NCBI RefSeq assembly: GCF_025151215.1
Contig: NZ_CP102286.1
Coordinates: 2,480,001-2,544,000 of the forward strand
Source of the DNA: Parabacteroides merdae ATCC 43184
GTDB taxonomy: Bacteria; Bacteroidota; Bacteroidia; Bacteroidales; Tannerellaceae
Direction of reading: 5' to 3'
DNA: 64,000 nucleotides
Shown: piece after piece, positions 1-8,740 of the stretch
Position numbering within the stretch: position 1 is the first letter of the stretch
Layout: each line of letters starts with the position of its first letter
Translations under genes and position numbers: made by a program
The notes under the pieces: generated by a model
Seen by the model: only the letters and a program-made list of their open reading frames with translations
The model's database searches: none
Told to the model about the DNA's origin: nothing

Positions 1-729
1 CCTTCCTTCCCTGAGCATACGCCACAGGATGTCGCAGCCGGTTTGTGCCAGTATGGAATTGATGAAAAGGTCCTGCTTCTGCAAGGCTTCCGCCAGCGAG
101 CAGCTCGGTCCCGAATCCTTTTCCTTGATGGTGGAGTAGCGTACCTCTTCGGTAATGACGTTCATGCGGGGAATGGGCAGGTACTCGTTGGAGACGGGCT
201 GGAGAATCTTGCCACGGATGTTCCCTATCAGGACCTGTCCGGTGGTCCGGGCGTTGCCGAAGTCCATCCAGTATATGGGCGACCGCTCGTTGTTGGAAGT
301 GTGTTCCCTGTGTTTCTTCAGGAACCGCCAGAGGTTCATCCTGGAGCGGGTGTTGTCGGTACAGGTGACGATGATGTTCGCCAGGGCGGGTTCTTCCCGG
401 TCTGCGGAGGCTTTCAGCGGATAACGCTGCCCCTTTGCCTCCCACGAGAAGCCGAAAAAACGGTTGATGCGGGTCGCGAGTGCCGCTGCCTTGTTCAATC
501 CGAGTTCCGATCCGCTGAACAGCTGGCGTCCGATGTTCGCTTCCGTGACGGTATCGGGGTCAAAGACCGTCACGTGCAGTCCCGGATGTCCTAGCGCCTG
601 TAATGCCACGCTCATCCGCGCCAGGCCGGTGGCCACCTGTGAGCCTGTTCCGCCCGCACCGATTACGAAGACGGTCACGGGATGGTAGGGATTGAGCAGG
701 TATCTGTCTGTATAATGAATCTTTTTCAT
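1..729 (-). CDS. PRTRC system ThiF-family protein (3' end outside window)
   Basis: Reading frame open from the ATG at 729 to the window edge, giving 243 residues with no stop, so the C-terminus lies beyond position 1. A Rossmann nucleotide-binding loop GAGGTG is visible at residues 24-29, followed by VFDPDTV and a later CTDN, as in ThiF/MoeB/E1-type adenylating enzymes. The family annotated as PRTRC ThiF occurs in plasmids and ICEs with PRTRC B, C, E and F, which are its upstream neighbours here. The start overlaps the stop of PRTRC B as ATGA, indicating translational coupling. By family it should adenylate a protein C-terminus or sulfur carrier, but no substrate is known to me. A JAB-type PRTRC A is not in the window and may lie beyond the edge. 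Confidence 0.85.
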   Translation of the reverse strand, partial: MKKIHYTDRYLLNPYHPVTVFVIGAGGTGSQVATGLARMSVALQALGHPGLHVTVFDPDTVTEANIGRQLFSGSELGLNKAAALATRINRFFGFSWEAKGQRYPLKASADREEPALANIIVTCTDNTRSRMNLWRFLKKHREHTSNNERSPIYWMDFGNARTTGQVLIGNIRGKILQPVSNEYLPIPRMNVITEEVRYSTIKEKDSGPSCSLAEALQKQDLFINSILAQTGCDILWRMLREGR

Positions 730-1436
730 GCCAGTAAGTCTTTAAGTTGTTTGCTCATGGGTTTCAGTTCGTTCTCGTCAAACGGATTGGCGCGTGCCTT
801 TTCCGTTACCGAGACCAGGTTGCTTCCGGTCGGGTTCCTGCTTCCTCCCAGATGGGAGAACTCGCTGAGCCAGAAACGTTTTTCCCAATACTCGAGGAGT
901 TTTGAGAAAGTCATGTCTTCCGGGGGAGTCAACGCGGCGTTTCCCAGACAGACACTGCTGCCCGTGACATTGAAGAAAGGGGCGAGGAAAAGCGGGCTGT
1001 TCTCCGCCGGTTTTTCCCCCTTGTAGGAGAAAATGTCCAGCCTGTCACCGGAAACCTTGTAGATCACGCCGGGCACATGGAATGTCCCGTCAGGAATATT
1101 CAGGCTTCCGGCAAAGAACATCCGCCGTTTTCCCGGAGGATTGTACCAGATGTACCTCTCGTGCCCCTTGCGGGTATCACACCACAGCATGTTGGCGGGG
1201 ATTTTCCCGTGCGGCACGTTCCGCCTGTCATCCGTATAGGATTCCACCAGGGAGTCCATGAACTCATAGGTGACAGGCATGGCAGCCTCCATCCTGCCCC
1301 TGTCATTGATGGGATGCAGTTCGAGGTAATGCATTCCGTTCCCATAGCGGTTCTCACGGTATTCATACGCGATCAGTGCCGCCTTGGGCACCATCACCTG
1401 TTGCAATTTATTGGTCAGTTCATTCATATCGTTCAT
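726..1436 (-). CDS. PRTRC system protein B (prokaryotic E2-like)
   Basis: 236 residues, beginning MNDMNELTNK. The central part (GYxVSGDRLDIFSY-like segment, PPGKRRMFFAG, and a late NPFDENELKPMSKQ tail) fits the PRTRC B family, which has been classed with prokaryotic E2-like proteins. It sits 1 bp from PRTRC F upstream and overlaps the ThiF gene downstream by four bases, so the group is one operon. Co-occurrence with a ThiF (E1-like) protein suggests a ubiquitin-like conjugation or a related adenylation pathway. That role is inferred from family membership and has not been shown. No transmembrane segment or signal peptide is seen. Confidence 0.8.
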   Translation of the reverse strand: MNDMNELTNKLQQVMVPKAALIAYEYRENRYGNGMHYLELHPINDRGRMEAAMPVTYEFMDSLVESYTDDRRNVPHGKIPANMLWCDTRKGHERYIWYNPPGKRRMFFAGSLNIPDGTFHVPGVIYKVSGDRLDIFSYKGEKPAENSPLFLAPFFNVTGSSVCLGNAALTPPEDMTFSKLLEYWEKRFWLSEFSHLGGSRNPTGSNLVSVTEKARANPFDENELKPMSKQLKDLLA

Positions 1437-1437
1437 T

Positions 1438-2547
1438 TTAGAAGTTGTCAGCTATATGTTTTGTAAAACGTGCCAGCCATTTTGAAAGCTTTTCCGGGTA
1501 GTCGTCCATTTGGAAGAGACAGTCCGTTTCCGGTGTAAGGAACCTGTATGTGACCGGTGTAAGGGCATAAGTCTCCTGGTAGTCCGAGTTCATGAACCCT
1601 TCCATGCATTCAGCCAGCGTGTCGCGGGTAGAGTAGACCAGCATGACCTGGCTTTCCATTCCCACCGGGTAAAAATCACGCTCCTCCTCATACGCCCAAT
1701 CGTACAGGTAGTCTGTGAGGTTCGGGCTTTCCGGGGTGATCAGTGCCATGCCCTCCCTTATCAGGTCCAACAGTTTTTGCTCCTTCTCCTTTTTTGTCCG
1801 GTAATTCCGTACAGCCTCTTCCAGAGAATTGCAGAACGGTTTTCCCGACATCCGTTTGAGCGCTTTCGCCCGTTTTCCTGACTGGTAGGAATCCGCCAGT
1901 CGCCTGTTCGCCCTGATTTCTTTCGGGGAAGCGTCGGAATCCCGGTTTTCCCAGTCTTCCAGTTCCTCTATGGCGAAGTCATAGCAAAACGCCTCGGTGA
2001 CATTGCAGACTCCGTGATGCCGGACGAATTGCCGGATGAACTCCTTGACAATGTTCCTCAATGGTACGGGAAGCCGTTCCGTAAAGTCGATGGGAATCCA
2101 GAACAGCTCGGGTTCCGGCCAGTCGTGATGGCGGAACAGACAGAAATGGAGCCTTCCTTCTTTCTCTTCCAGATTGACACATTCCGGCACGCTCTCGTCC
2201 ATCGCCTTGTACAGTTCGGTGATTTTCAGACGGGGGCTGCCCCCTTTCCTGTATCGGAAAGGAAGCTTTATACCCATAAGTCCGGCATAGTTCGATGCCG
2301 ATTGGTAGAGATAGTCAAAATTCTCCGGTGTCGTGAGATTGACCGGGGAACCGTCATATCCGTCTTTATGCCAGAAATCCGGTGCGAGGGGAGGAATCTT
2401 ATCTGTCAGAAAATCATGACGCTTCCCGGTGGCGGCAGTATCCTCCTTTTTTGTCCCAATGTTCCTCTTCGGATGTCTGACGGGCCGGCCAAACGGATAA
2501 TGAGTCCTGCCAGATTCTCCTTGGCTGATTCTGAGAGCTGTCTGCAT
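1438..2547 (-). CDS. PRTRC system protein F-like
   Basis: 369 residues. The N-terminal ~45 residues are basic and low in complexity (RTHYPFGRPVRHPKRN), so the true start may be a later Met or alternative codon. The remainder is rich in aromatic and charged residues with no recognisable catalytic motif. I assign it to PRTRC F from its size and its position between PRTRC C and PRTRC B. It ends 1 bp before the PRTRC B gene. Function is not known to me. Confidence 0.65.
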   Translation of the reverse strand: MQTALRISQGESGRTHYPFGRPVRHPKRNIGTKKEDTAATGKRHDFLTDKIPPLAPDFWHKDGYDGSPVNLTTPENFDYLYQSASNYAGLMGIKLPFRYRKGGSPRLKITELYKAMDESVPECVNLEEKEGRLHFCLFRHHDWPEPELFWIPIDFTERLPVPLRNIVKEFIRQFVRHHGVCNVTEAFCYDFAIEELEDWENRDSDASPKEIRANRRLADSYQSGKRAKALKRMSGKPFCNSLEEAVRNYRTKKEKEQKLLDLIREGMALITPESPNLTDYLYDWAYEEERDFYPVGMESQVMLVYSTRDTLAECMEGFMNSDYQETYALTPVTYRFLTPETDCLFQMDDYPEKLSKWLARFTKHIADNF

Positions 2548-2583
2548 GGTTTGTCCTCCTTTTTCTTTCTCTTGTCCATACGA

Positions 2584-2805
2584 TTATCCTTTCACTCCGA
2601 TGGTTGTCTTGAAGCGGTAGACCGCCTTGTCCTCCTCCCATTCCGGTCCGTGAACGGTCGCCGTTGTCAGTTCGGGATAGGTCATGGAGTAGAAGTCCAT
2701 CACCTCGTTTACGGACAGTTCGTTGTTCGGGTCGCTCAATACCAGTTCCTTAGAGTCCTTCTTGAATTTGAAGACTCTCTGCAATCCTTTGATTTCAAGT
2801 GCCAT
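2584..2805 (-). CDS. PRTRC system protein C
   Basis: 73 residues starting MALEIKGLQRVFKFK. Length and sequence, including LSVNEVMDFYSMTYPELTTA and the closing YRFKTTIGVKG, match the small PRTRC C family. That family is often described as a beta-grasp or ubiquitin-like-sized partner in the PRTRC set. It lies in the same orientation between PRTRC E (22 bp upstream) and PRTRC F. If the system is a conjugation pathway, this is the best candidate for the small modifier or carrier, but no terminal diglycine is present (the end is GVKG), so this is only a suggestion. Confidence 0.8.
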   Translation of the reverse strand: MALEIKGLQRVFKFKKDSKELVLSDPNNELSVNEVMDFYSMTYPELTTATVHGPEWEEDKAVYRFKTTIGVKG

Positions 2806-2827
2806 AATTTCTCTTCTTTTATAAGGT

Positions 2828-3883
2828 TTAACAATATACCATGTCCATTTGTGCCATGTCCGTCATGCGGCATTCCTTCGGGAAGTCCGGATATTCCGCG
2901 TACGGGTCTTCCCTGAGCAGTTCCCGGTCATCCTCGCAGTCCTTGTCGAAGTTGTACATTGCAGCCTCTTGCGGTTGCCGGAGGTATTCACGCTCCTCAT
3001 GAGTTCTTGCGGTCTCCTGCGCCGGTGCATACTGTGACGAGGCCGGTTGCATCCATTGCTTTCCGTCCATCCGTGCCTGTGGCATCTGTACCGGTTGATG
3101 GAATTGGATTCCTTGCGGTTGTGGAACTGCCTGTTGCGGGACCGGTTGCGCTTGTGGTGCGGAAATAGTATATTGTACGGGTTGTGTTTGCGGCTGTCCG
3201 GCAAATGGTGTTTGCTGTCCTGAATGTACAGCCGGCCGGGGCGGTTGCGGTTGTGAAATGGGTTGCGGAACCGGAGCCGGCTGCTCGGGCAAAAACATCG
3301 GGATTTGCTCTCCGCTTCGGTATTGCGATGTCGGGGCTGCCGCCGGTTGCGGCTTGGGCATTGGCGGTTGTTCCATGCCGAACAGGCTTCCCTCCGATGC
3401 CTTTTTCTGTACCTCCGCCATCTTCTCGTCAATTTCCTTCTGCTTGTCCGGAAGTGCCAGTATCCTAGCCTGCTTGAGCCATGTCAACGCTTCGGAATAG
3501 CGTTTGCCGGTCATGGCATCCTCCGCCTTCTTAAGCAGCTTTTCCATCTTTTCCCGTTTCTCGCGGACCTCCTTGGACTCTTTCTCAGCCGCTGACCTGG
3601 CGGCTTTGCTTTGTGAGGCCGCCTGTTCTGCCTGCTTCTCGAACGCTTCCAGGTTGGTAAGGATGCCCTGCGCTTTCTGTACGGGCGTGCCGACAGCCTG
3701 CAGGAAGCCCGCATCCAGCTCTTCCGGCGTACCGTTCAGGATGAGCGGGACGATGCGTTCCCCGTCCTTTACCCCCGACCGTCTGGGAACAACGGCCACC
3801 GTCAGATTGTTGTTTACTCGTCTGATGTTGATACTCAGGTCTGTGCCTGCCGTGATCATTTGGTTGATTGCTTGAAAAAACAT
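2828..3883 (-). CDS. PRTRC system protein E
   Basis: 351 residues. The first ~90 residues (MFFQAINQMITAGTDLSINI, then VVPRRSG and PLILNGTPEELDAGF) are the conserved PRTRC E region. A Lys/Glu/Ala-rich helical stretch follows at about 90-170 (probably coiled coil), then a Pro/Gln-rich disordered linker at about 185-290. It appears to be the first clear PRTRC gene of the operon, with two small ORFs upstream. The low-complexity segment is typical of this family in Bacteroidales elements. Its biochemical role is unknown. Confidence 0.8.
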   Translation of the reverse strand: MFFQAINQMITAGTDLSINIRRVNNNLTVAVVPRRSGVKDGERIVPLILNGTPEELDAGFLQAVGTPVQKAQGILTNLEAFEKQAEQAASQSKAARSAAEKESKEVREKREKMEKLLKKAEDAMTGKRYSEALTWLKQARILALPDKQKEIDEKMAEVQKKASEGSLFGMEQPPMPKPQPAAAPTSQYRSGEQIPMFLPEQPAPVPQPISQPQPPRPAVHSGQQTPFAGQPQTQPVQYTISAPQAQPVPQQAVPQPQGIQFHQPVQMPQARMDGKQWMQPASSQYAPAQETARTHEEREYLRQPQEAAMYNFDKDCEDDRELLREDPYAEYPDFPKECRMTDMAQMDMVYC

Positions 3884-3902
3884 AATGGTAAAATTTTAAA
3901 TG

Positions 3903-4112
3903 TTATACATAGGTTTCCTTGAAAAAATCCTTTAGGATTCTCTGCCTGTCCGGATTCGAGGCGATGCCCCTCAACGGTTCCAGATAGTAGCCGATACGTT
4001 TCGGTCCGTCTGTCGTATCGGGAATCCGTTTTTTTACAGGTCTCACACGGCTTGTGGCGGGCCATGCGGCCGGCATGGCTGGAGCCGGCGGGGTGAATGC
4101 AGCTGTTCTCAT
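3903..4112 (-). CDS. Small hypothetical protein in PRTRC operon
   Basis: 69 residues, Pro/Ala-rich N-terminus and a basic C-terminal half (RPVKKRIPDTTDGPKRIGYY). It is co-directional with PRTRC E (20 bp gap) and the small membrane protein upstream (19 bp gap), which supports translation. An overlapping frame at 3856-4065 is also open but overlaps the PRTRC E start, so I prefer this frame. No family recognised. Confidence 0.5.
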   Translation of the reverse strand: MRTAAFTPPAPAMPAAWPATSRVRPVKKRIPDTTDGPKRIGYYLEPLRGIASNPDRQRILKDFFKETYV

Positions 4113-4130
4113 GCCTTTATGCTTTAAGGG

Positions 4131-4343
4131 TTATACAAGCATGCCCATGACGGTCAGGGCGATAATTATTTTTACAATGAGGGTGAACGTCCTGAAAAGG
4201 AGGCTGATGAGCGTTCCCGACAAAAGGAACAGGACGAGCAGATACACGGGAATGATTCCCTTGCTGTAGAGCAGGCATATTCCCGTAAGCAGGACCAGTG
4301 AGACCGTCCGCTTGCAGATGTTTTCGATAAGTCGCAGTTTCAT
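4131..4343 (-). CDS. Small two-helix membrane protein
   Basis: 70 residues. After a short basic start (MKLRLIENICKR) almost the whole chain is hydrophobic, reading as two or three transmembrane helices (residues ~12-28, ~29-47 and ~51-68). It is the first ORF of the PRTRC transcript, 19 bp before the next small ORF. No family recognised. Its position at the head of the operon is the main support for it being real. Confidence 0.55.
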   Translation of the reverse strand: MKLRLIENICKRTVSLVLLTGICLLYSKGIIPVYLLVLFLLSGTLISLLFRTFTLIVKIIIALTVMGMLV

Positions 4344-4388
4344 GTCTTTAAATTTTTAAGAATGAATAATCCCATCGGGATATGTTTT

Positions 4389-4557
4389 CCCGATTTTATA
4401 GGCCTCCGGCCCTTGGATTGCCTTTTTGCGCAAGGCTTGGCAAAAGAAAATACCGCAGCGAAGCGAGGATGATTTTCTTTTGACCAACCAAGCCCCCAAA
4501 GGGGGCCGCCTTGCGGCAAAAACGAGGCAATCCAAGACCTTTGCCGCTTAAAATCGG
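4389..4557. repeat. 170-bp imperfect palindrome between topB and the PRTRC operon
   Basis: Outer arms at 4389-4435 and 4507-4557 are inverted copies, for example CTTGGATTGCC against GGCAATCCAAG and GATTTTA against TAAAATC. Inner arms pair GGCTTGG/CAAAAGAAAAT (4435-4452) with ATTTTCTTTTG/CCAAGCC (4471-4493). The unit lies between the topB terminator and the first PRTRC ORF. It could be a MITE-like insertion, a structured RNA leader or a boundary element. No ORF in it looks real. Confidence 0.7.
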
Positions 4558-4578
4558 AAAAACGTATCTTGCACATAT

Positions 4579-4618
4579 AAAAAATAAAAAGGAAGTACAG
4601 ACAGACGTCTGCACTTCC
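4579..4618 (-). terminator. Intrinsic terminator of the topB transcript
   Basis: On the minus strand GGAAGTGCAGAC (4618-4607) pairs with GTCTGTACTTCC (4602-4591) around a 4-nt loop, with one mismatch. It is followed by a T-rich run complementary to 4579-4590. It lies 26 bp after the topB stop, so PRTRC genes need their own promoter. Confidence 0.85.
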
Positions 4619-4644
4619 CTTGTCTTGTTGGCTTTGACATTTGT

Positions 4645-6417
4645 TTATATGGTTCCCTGTGGCCGCTTTTCCACCGGATGGTTCCGGAATATCTCGCCTG
4701 TCACCTCATTTACCGTTTCCAGCACGCCGTCCAGGAACTCTTCCTGCGAGAGTTCCCCCCGTTCTATCCGTGCCAGTTCAGTTTCCCAGCCCGAGGTGAG
4801 GGAGGCGTCGGCCACCTTCATACCGCGTACCGTCTCATACAGGAAAAGCCCTTTAGGGGTCGGGACGACATATTTACCCGAATAACGGATGTATTTACGT
4901 TCCAGCAGCGTGCGGAGGATATTCGTGCGGGTGGAGACGGTGCCCAGTCCGGCCTTGTCCATGTAGTCCACCAGTTCCTCGTCTGTATAAGGGGAGACCG
5001 GTAACGATTTCTTATGTATAAGGCTGCACCCTGCCACCGGCAGTATCTCTTCCTGAAAAAATTCCGGCAGCATCGGGCAGGGCATACAGCCTTTTGCGAC
5101 AATATGTTCCCTCTCGAAGATTCCGAGCCATCCTTTTTCCAGGATGCGGTATGTACGGATGCGGAATTTACGTGCGGCGCACACCGCATCGACGGTTGTG
5201 TATTCCACCTTGCAGGGCGGCATGAACGTTTCAAGCACCCTGCCGACAATGAGCGTGTAAACCTGCATTTCCTCCCGGCCCAATTTACCGGGCTGTATAC
5301 CTGTAATGATGATGGCATGATGCTCCATGGTGTCTTGTGCCCCAATGCTGTCCTGCGGCGCGGCAAGGTCAACCATACCGGCATATTGTCGGAACTCCTT
5401 GCGGGAGAGCATCTTCTCCATGACAGGCGGCAACGTGTCATATACATCCCCCGGCAACAGGCGACTGGAGGTGCGCGGATAGGAAATCAGCCTCTTCTCG
5501 TACAGGCTCTGTGCAATCTCCTGCACCTGTATGGCCGTCAGGCCGTGGTAACGGTTCGCGTCTTTCTGCAGTTCGGCCAGGTTGTAAAGTGCCGGTGCCC
5601 CGATTTCCTCCGTCCGTTTCCTTACCGCTGTGATGCGGGCGTTCTTTGCCGCCTTGCAATCCTCGTACAATGCCAGTGCCTCCCGGCGGGCCACAAGGTC
5701 GTCCACGTGGCGCATCTTTAGGATACGGTCATTCTTGCATAGGCTGATGAATACGGGCCAGCTGTCAGCCGGCATGTGGTTCTCCCTCTCCCGGTACCGT
5801 CTGCATATCTCCGCCAGTACGGGGGTCTGTACCCTGCCCAGCGAGTTGTTCCCGAAGCCTACCGCCTTGCAGATGGCATGGCTTGAATTGACGCCCAGGA
5901 GCCAGTCCGCCCGGTTACGGCTGTCCGCCGCCAGGAACAGGTTGTCGAACCGGTCACATGGAAGGAGGTTCGCCATGCCTTCCGTGATGGCCTCGTCCGT
6001 CAGAGACGAGATCCAGAGGCGGAGGCAGGGTTGTTTGCACCCCAGAAAGCCGTAAAGATGGCGGAACAGCATCTCTCCCTCCCGGGAAGCGTCGGTTGCC
6101 GCGATGATGGTGTCGCATGCGTTGAGTACCTTGGCTATCACTTTCAACTGGAGCACCGCATTGATGTCGGGATTCCACCCGGTATCCGTCTTCACGTGCC
6201 TTACTGTCAGGACGGAAGGCGGCAGCAGGGGAAGGTCCTCCCGCTCCACACGGGCTGTTCCTGAATCCTTCGGCATTGCCAGGGAGAGCATGTTGCCGTA
6301 TGTCCATGTCACCATGTAGCCGTTCCCGGTCATATAGCCGTTCTCCTTTCTGCCTGCTCCCAACACTCTTGCTATCTCTCTGCCCACGTTGGGCCTGTCA
6401 GTCACTATTGCGATCAT
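4645..6417 (-). CDS. topB: Type IA DNA topoisomerase (TopB-like)
   Basis: 590 residues. N-terminal TOPRIM domain begins MIAIVTDRPNVGREIARVLG, with the acidic ATDASREGE cluster at about residues 107-115. The active-site tyrosine is Y313 in ISYPRTSSRLL, and GNNSLGRVQTPVLAEI (~189-204) is a conserved type IA segment. Length is shorter than chromosomal topoisomerase III of Bacteroidales (around 690 residues as I recall), and I see no C-terminal zinc fingers. Type IA enzymes relax negative supercoils through a 5' phosphotyrosine. ICE-borne copies (called exc in CTnDOT) are linked to excision or replication. It lies downstream of the DUF4099/DUF3945 genes on the same strand and ends in a strong terminator. 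Confidence 0.93.
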   Translation of the reverse strand: MIAIVTDRPNVGREIARVLGAGRKENGYMTGNGYMVTWTYGNMLSLAMPKDSGTARVEREDLPLLPPSVLTVRHVKTDTGWNPDINAVLQLKVIAKVLNACDTIIAATDASREGEMLFRHLYGFLGCKQPCLRLWISSLTDEAITEGMANLLPCDRFDNLFLAADSRNRADWLLGVNSSHAICKAVGFGNNSLGRVQTPVLAEICRRYRERENHMPADSWPVFISLCKNDRILKMRHVDDLVARREALALYEDCKAAKNARITAVRKRTEEIGAPALYNLAELQKDANRYHGLTAIQVQEIAQSLYEKRLISYPRTSSRLLPGDVYDTLPPVMEKMLSRKEFRQYAGMVDLAAPQDSIGAQDTMEHHAIIITGIQPGKLGREEMQVYTLIVGRVLETFMPPCKVEYTTVDAVCAARKFRIRTYRILEKGWLGIFEREHIVAKGCMPCPMLPEFFQEEILPVAGCSLIHKKSLPVSPYTDEELVDYMDKAGLGTVSTRTNILRTLLERKYIRYSGKYVVPTPKGLFLYETVRGMKVADASLTSGWETELARIERGELSQEEFLDGVLETVNEVTGEIFRNHPVEKRPQGTI

Positions 6418-6489
6418 ATTCTTTTTCTTTTTGATGCCCCGTACCGGATTGGGCGATACGGGGACATGTTAAACTTGTTTTATTTTTTG

Positions 6490-6765
6490 TTATTTCTTTG
6501 GAGATTCCTCCTGACGGATGCCGTTGATTTCCATGATTGGCCTGTTGTTGTCACCGGGTACCAGTTTGAATGTGGCATCCATGGCCAGGCTGATTACCGG
6601 GGTACGGAGTCTCAACGGGATGATTTCCGACTCCTTGCCTTGCAACAACAGGTCAAGGTTGCCGTCCGCTTCCAGTTGCTCCTTGCTGATACCCACGGCC
6701 TTCAGGCCGGGCCAGTCAATGTCTTCTACATTATAGATATAAGGGATGTTCCGATTCATATTCAT
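6490..6765 (-). CDS. Small DUF4099-type protein
   Basis: 91 residues. The segment from about residue 10 (YNVEDIDWPGLKAVGISKEQ) to residue 75 resembles the DUF4099 block of its upstream neighbour, which reads NMVNWEELEKVGISKASLEQ. It looks like a stand-alone copy of that single domain. It lies 54 bp after the larger DUF3945 gene and 72 bp before topB, in the same direction. Its role is unknown; the family is restricted to Bacteroidales mobile elements as far as I recall. Confidence 0.75.
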   Translation of the reverse strand: MNMNRNIPYIYNVEDIDWPGLKAVGISKEQLEADGNLDLLLQGKESEIIPLRLRTPVISLAMDATFKLVPGDNNRPIMEINGIRQEESPKK

Positions 6766-6819
6766 ACGGTTCAGGGATTTGATGTTTGTAAAACTGATTT
6801 TGTTTCTCTCCGATCGGGG

Positions 6820-8658
6820 TCATACCGCTTGTTTTGCGCCATTCTTTTGTTCCTGCTGCTGGCCTTGGGCGGTGTCCGCCTGTGCCGCACGACGGGAAGT
6901 GTCCCTGCGGATATCCGGGTTCTCCTGGAAATACTGCAACTGCCCGGAATAAGGGTTTACTTTCAGGTAGGAGCTGAACGTCTGCCCATTGTTTTTCAGC
7001 CCTTCGACAAGGAGGGTCTTCCCGTCCTGGAGGTTTGCCTTTTCCTGCGCCGTGAACACATGGCCGTAAACCTCCGCCGGGATACGTGGCGCCTGCTGCT
7101 CGTTGAACCCGTCCGGCGTGCGTGAGTACATCGTCCTGCCGGTATTCATGTCCAGCTTGACAAACGCGGAGAATTCCTCTCCCTTACGGTTGATCATGTT
7201 TTCCAGATAGACGGCCTGCCCCTTGCGTAAGGTTTCCTTATCCTCGGGGGTCAGTTGCACGCTGCATATCTCCTTGGGGATATAGATTTCTCCGGTTTCC
7301 GGATTATGACGGGTGTAATTCGGCCGTCCTGTCGTCTGGTCTATCGTGACAAACGCGGAGAAAGCCCCGTCCCTGTTCTTGAACTTCATGTCCTCGACCA
7401 GGATGGTATGTCCCTCGCTGAGCATCTTTATCTGGGTGGGTGAGAGCGGTACGCCCCCGATGGATTTCTCGTTGAATACCTGGTTCTTCGGGAAGATGAA
7501 CTCCAGCCCCCTGCGCTCGGCGCTGTATTGGAGCGTGGCGTCAAATTCCTTCCCCGTCTTGGAGGTCATCCCCTCCACCTTGACGGGTTGTCCCTCCTTC
7601 AGCAGTCTGATCTCCTCGTCCGTAAGTCTTACCCCGCTCACTTCCTGCGGGATGTAGACATGCTCCTGCCGGACGGCGACCAGCTCGTTGGTGTTCTTGT
7701 CGATGGAGATCAGGCAGGGGGTGTACTCACTGCCACGCAGGTTGAGTTCCACCGCACGTCCCATGTTGCCGGTCTCACGCAGGTTCTTCTTGTCCTCCTC
7801 GCTGAAGTTGAATCCGAAATAAGGGCGTTCCAACTGCGGTTCCTTGCGTATGCCGTGAATGGCCAGTCCCACCTGTCCATCCTGTTGCGGGATGAGTGAG
7901 AGCCTTGCATCCAGTTTGGCTGTCAGCAAACCGGAAAGATGGATTGTCAGGGGCACCAGCTTGTTGGTCTTGTAGCCCTTCAGCATGGAATCAAGGAGTC
8001 CCTGCTGTTCCAGCGAAGCCTTTGAGATTCCGACCTTTTCCAACTCCTCCCAGTTGACCATGTTCTCATTATACCGGTAATGCGGTCCTTGTGACTCCTG
8101 CGCTGCCTGTTGAGCCTGGGGCTGCTGCTGTTGCTGTGCCGCCTGCTGTACCTCGCTCTGTTGCAGGGGTTCCTGCGGTTGTGTCTCTTTGTCTACCATA
8201 GCTGTTTTTTCTTTTTGGTTTACACTTTGTTCCTTCTTGTTTTCTCTCGGACGGATTTCGTAGCGTTTGAGGAACTCCTTCACTGCGTCCGTCTTTTTCC
8301 CTTCCGCCAGGTCCTTGATCGCCTGCTTGTTCACCTTGTAGTCGTGGAAGGTCATGCGGAGCAGGCGGAAATGGGTAGGTTCCTTGAACTGGCTCCAGAA
8401 ATTCTTGATGAAGTTTTCGAGTATGCTCGAGTTCTTGTCGAATTTCAGGAATGAGTTCTCATTCTTCTCGTCCGCCGGAACCGTCTTGACCTTCCCGTCC
8501 TTGTCGATCTCGCTGACTACTTGTACACCGGCTTTCGGGTCACTCTTGTTATGAACCATCATCAGCTCGGTGATCTGTTCCACCAAAGGGGCGTCGTTCA
8601 CGGCCTTCGGTTTCCGGGTTCGTCTAGGCTTCCCATTCGGGCTCTTTTCTTGTGCCAT
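6820..8658 (-). CDS. DUF4099/DUF3945 repeat protein
   Basis: About 612 residues from the ATG at 8658. The longer frame to 8700 is unlikely because its Met overlaps a predicted -7 element. Order: a basic N-terminus, a helical region of about 120 residues, a Gln-rich linker (~175-200), a DUF4099 block (NWEELEKVGIS), then at least four ~70-residue DUF3945 repeats. Each repeat has the pattern L..G....VE.M.....G..F.A.......TGR. No enzymatic motif is evident. It is the first gene of the topB operon in this ICE, just downstream of a promoter and a 10-bp repeat array shared with the tra promoters, so it is probably co-regulated with transfer. Confidence 0.85.
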   Translation of the reverse strand: MAQEKSPNGKPRRTRKPKAVNDAPLVEQITELMMVHNKSDPKAGVQVVSEIDKDGKVKTVPADEKNENSFLKFDKNSSILENFIKNFWSQFKEPTHFRLLRMTFHDYKVNKQAIKDLAEGKKTDAVKEFLKRYEIRPRENKKEQSVNQKEKTAMVDKETQPQEPLQQSEVQQAAQQQQQPQAQQAAQESQGPHYRYNENMVNWEELEKVGISKASLEQQGLLDSMLKGYKTNKLVPLTIHLSGLLTAKLDARLSLIPQQDGQVGLAIHGIRKEPQLERPYFGFNFSEEDKKNLRETGNMGRAVELNLRGSEYTPCLISIDKNTNELVAVRQEHVYIPQEVSGVRLTDEEIRLLKEGQPVKVEGMTSKTGKEFDATLQYSAERRGLEFIFPKNQVFNEKSIGGVPLSPTQIKMLSEGHTILVEDMKFKNRDGAFSAFVTIDQTTGRPNYTRHNPETGEIYIPKEICSVQLTPEDKETLRKGQAVYLENMINRKGEEFSAFVKLDMNTGRTMYSRTPDGFNEQQAPRIPAEVYGHVFTAQEKANLQDGKTLLVEGLKNNGQTFSSYLKVNPYSGQLQYFQENPDIRRDTSRRAAQADTAQGQQQEQKNGAKQAV

Positions 8659-8697
8659 ACCTTTTCTTTTTGGGGTTAATAAATTGCTTTGACGCTT

Positions 8698-8705
8698 CAA
8701 ATGTA
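8698..8705 (-). promoter_or_regulatory. Predicted promoter of the DUF3945-topB operon (-7 element)
   Basis: Minus-strand TACATTTG is a perfect Bacteroides TAnnTTTG -7 element, 40 bp before the chosen start codon. No good TTTG -33 element is seen at 19-21 bp, which suggests activator dependence. The repeat array ends 35 bp upstream of it. Confidence 0.65.
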
Positions 8706-8740
8706 TGGGCTAAATCCGAATAAAACACTGATTTTCAAAA

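Noticed and set aside
3856..4065. Alternative 69-codon minus ORF upstream of PRTRC E
   Set aside because: It overlaps the PRTRC E start and the better-placed ORF at 3903-4112.
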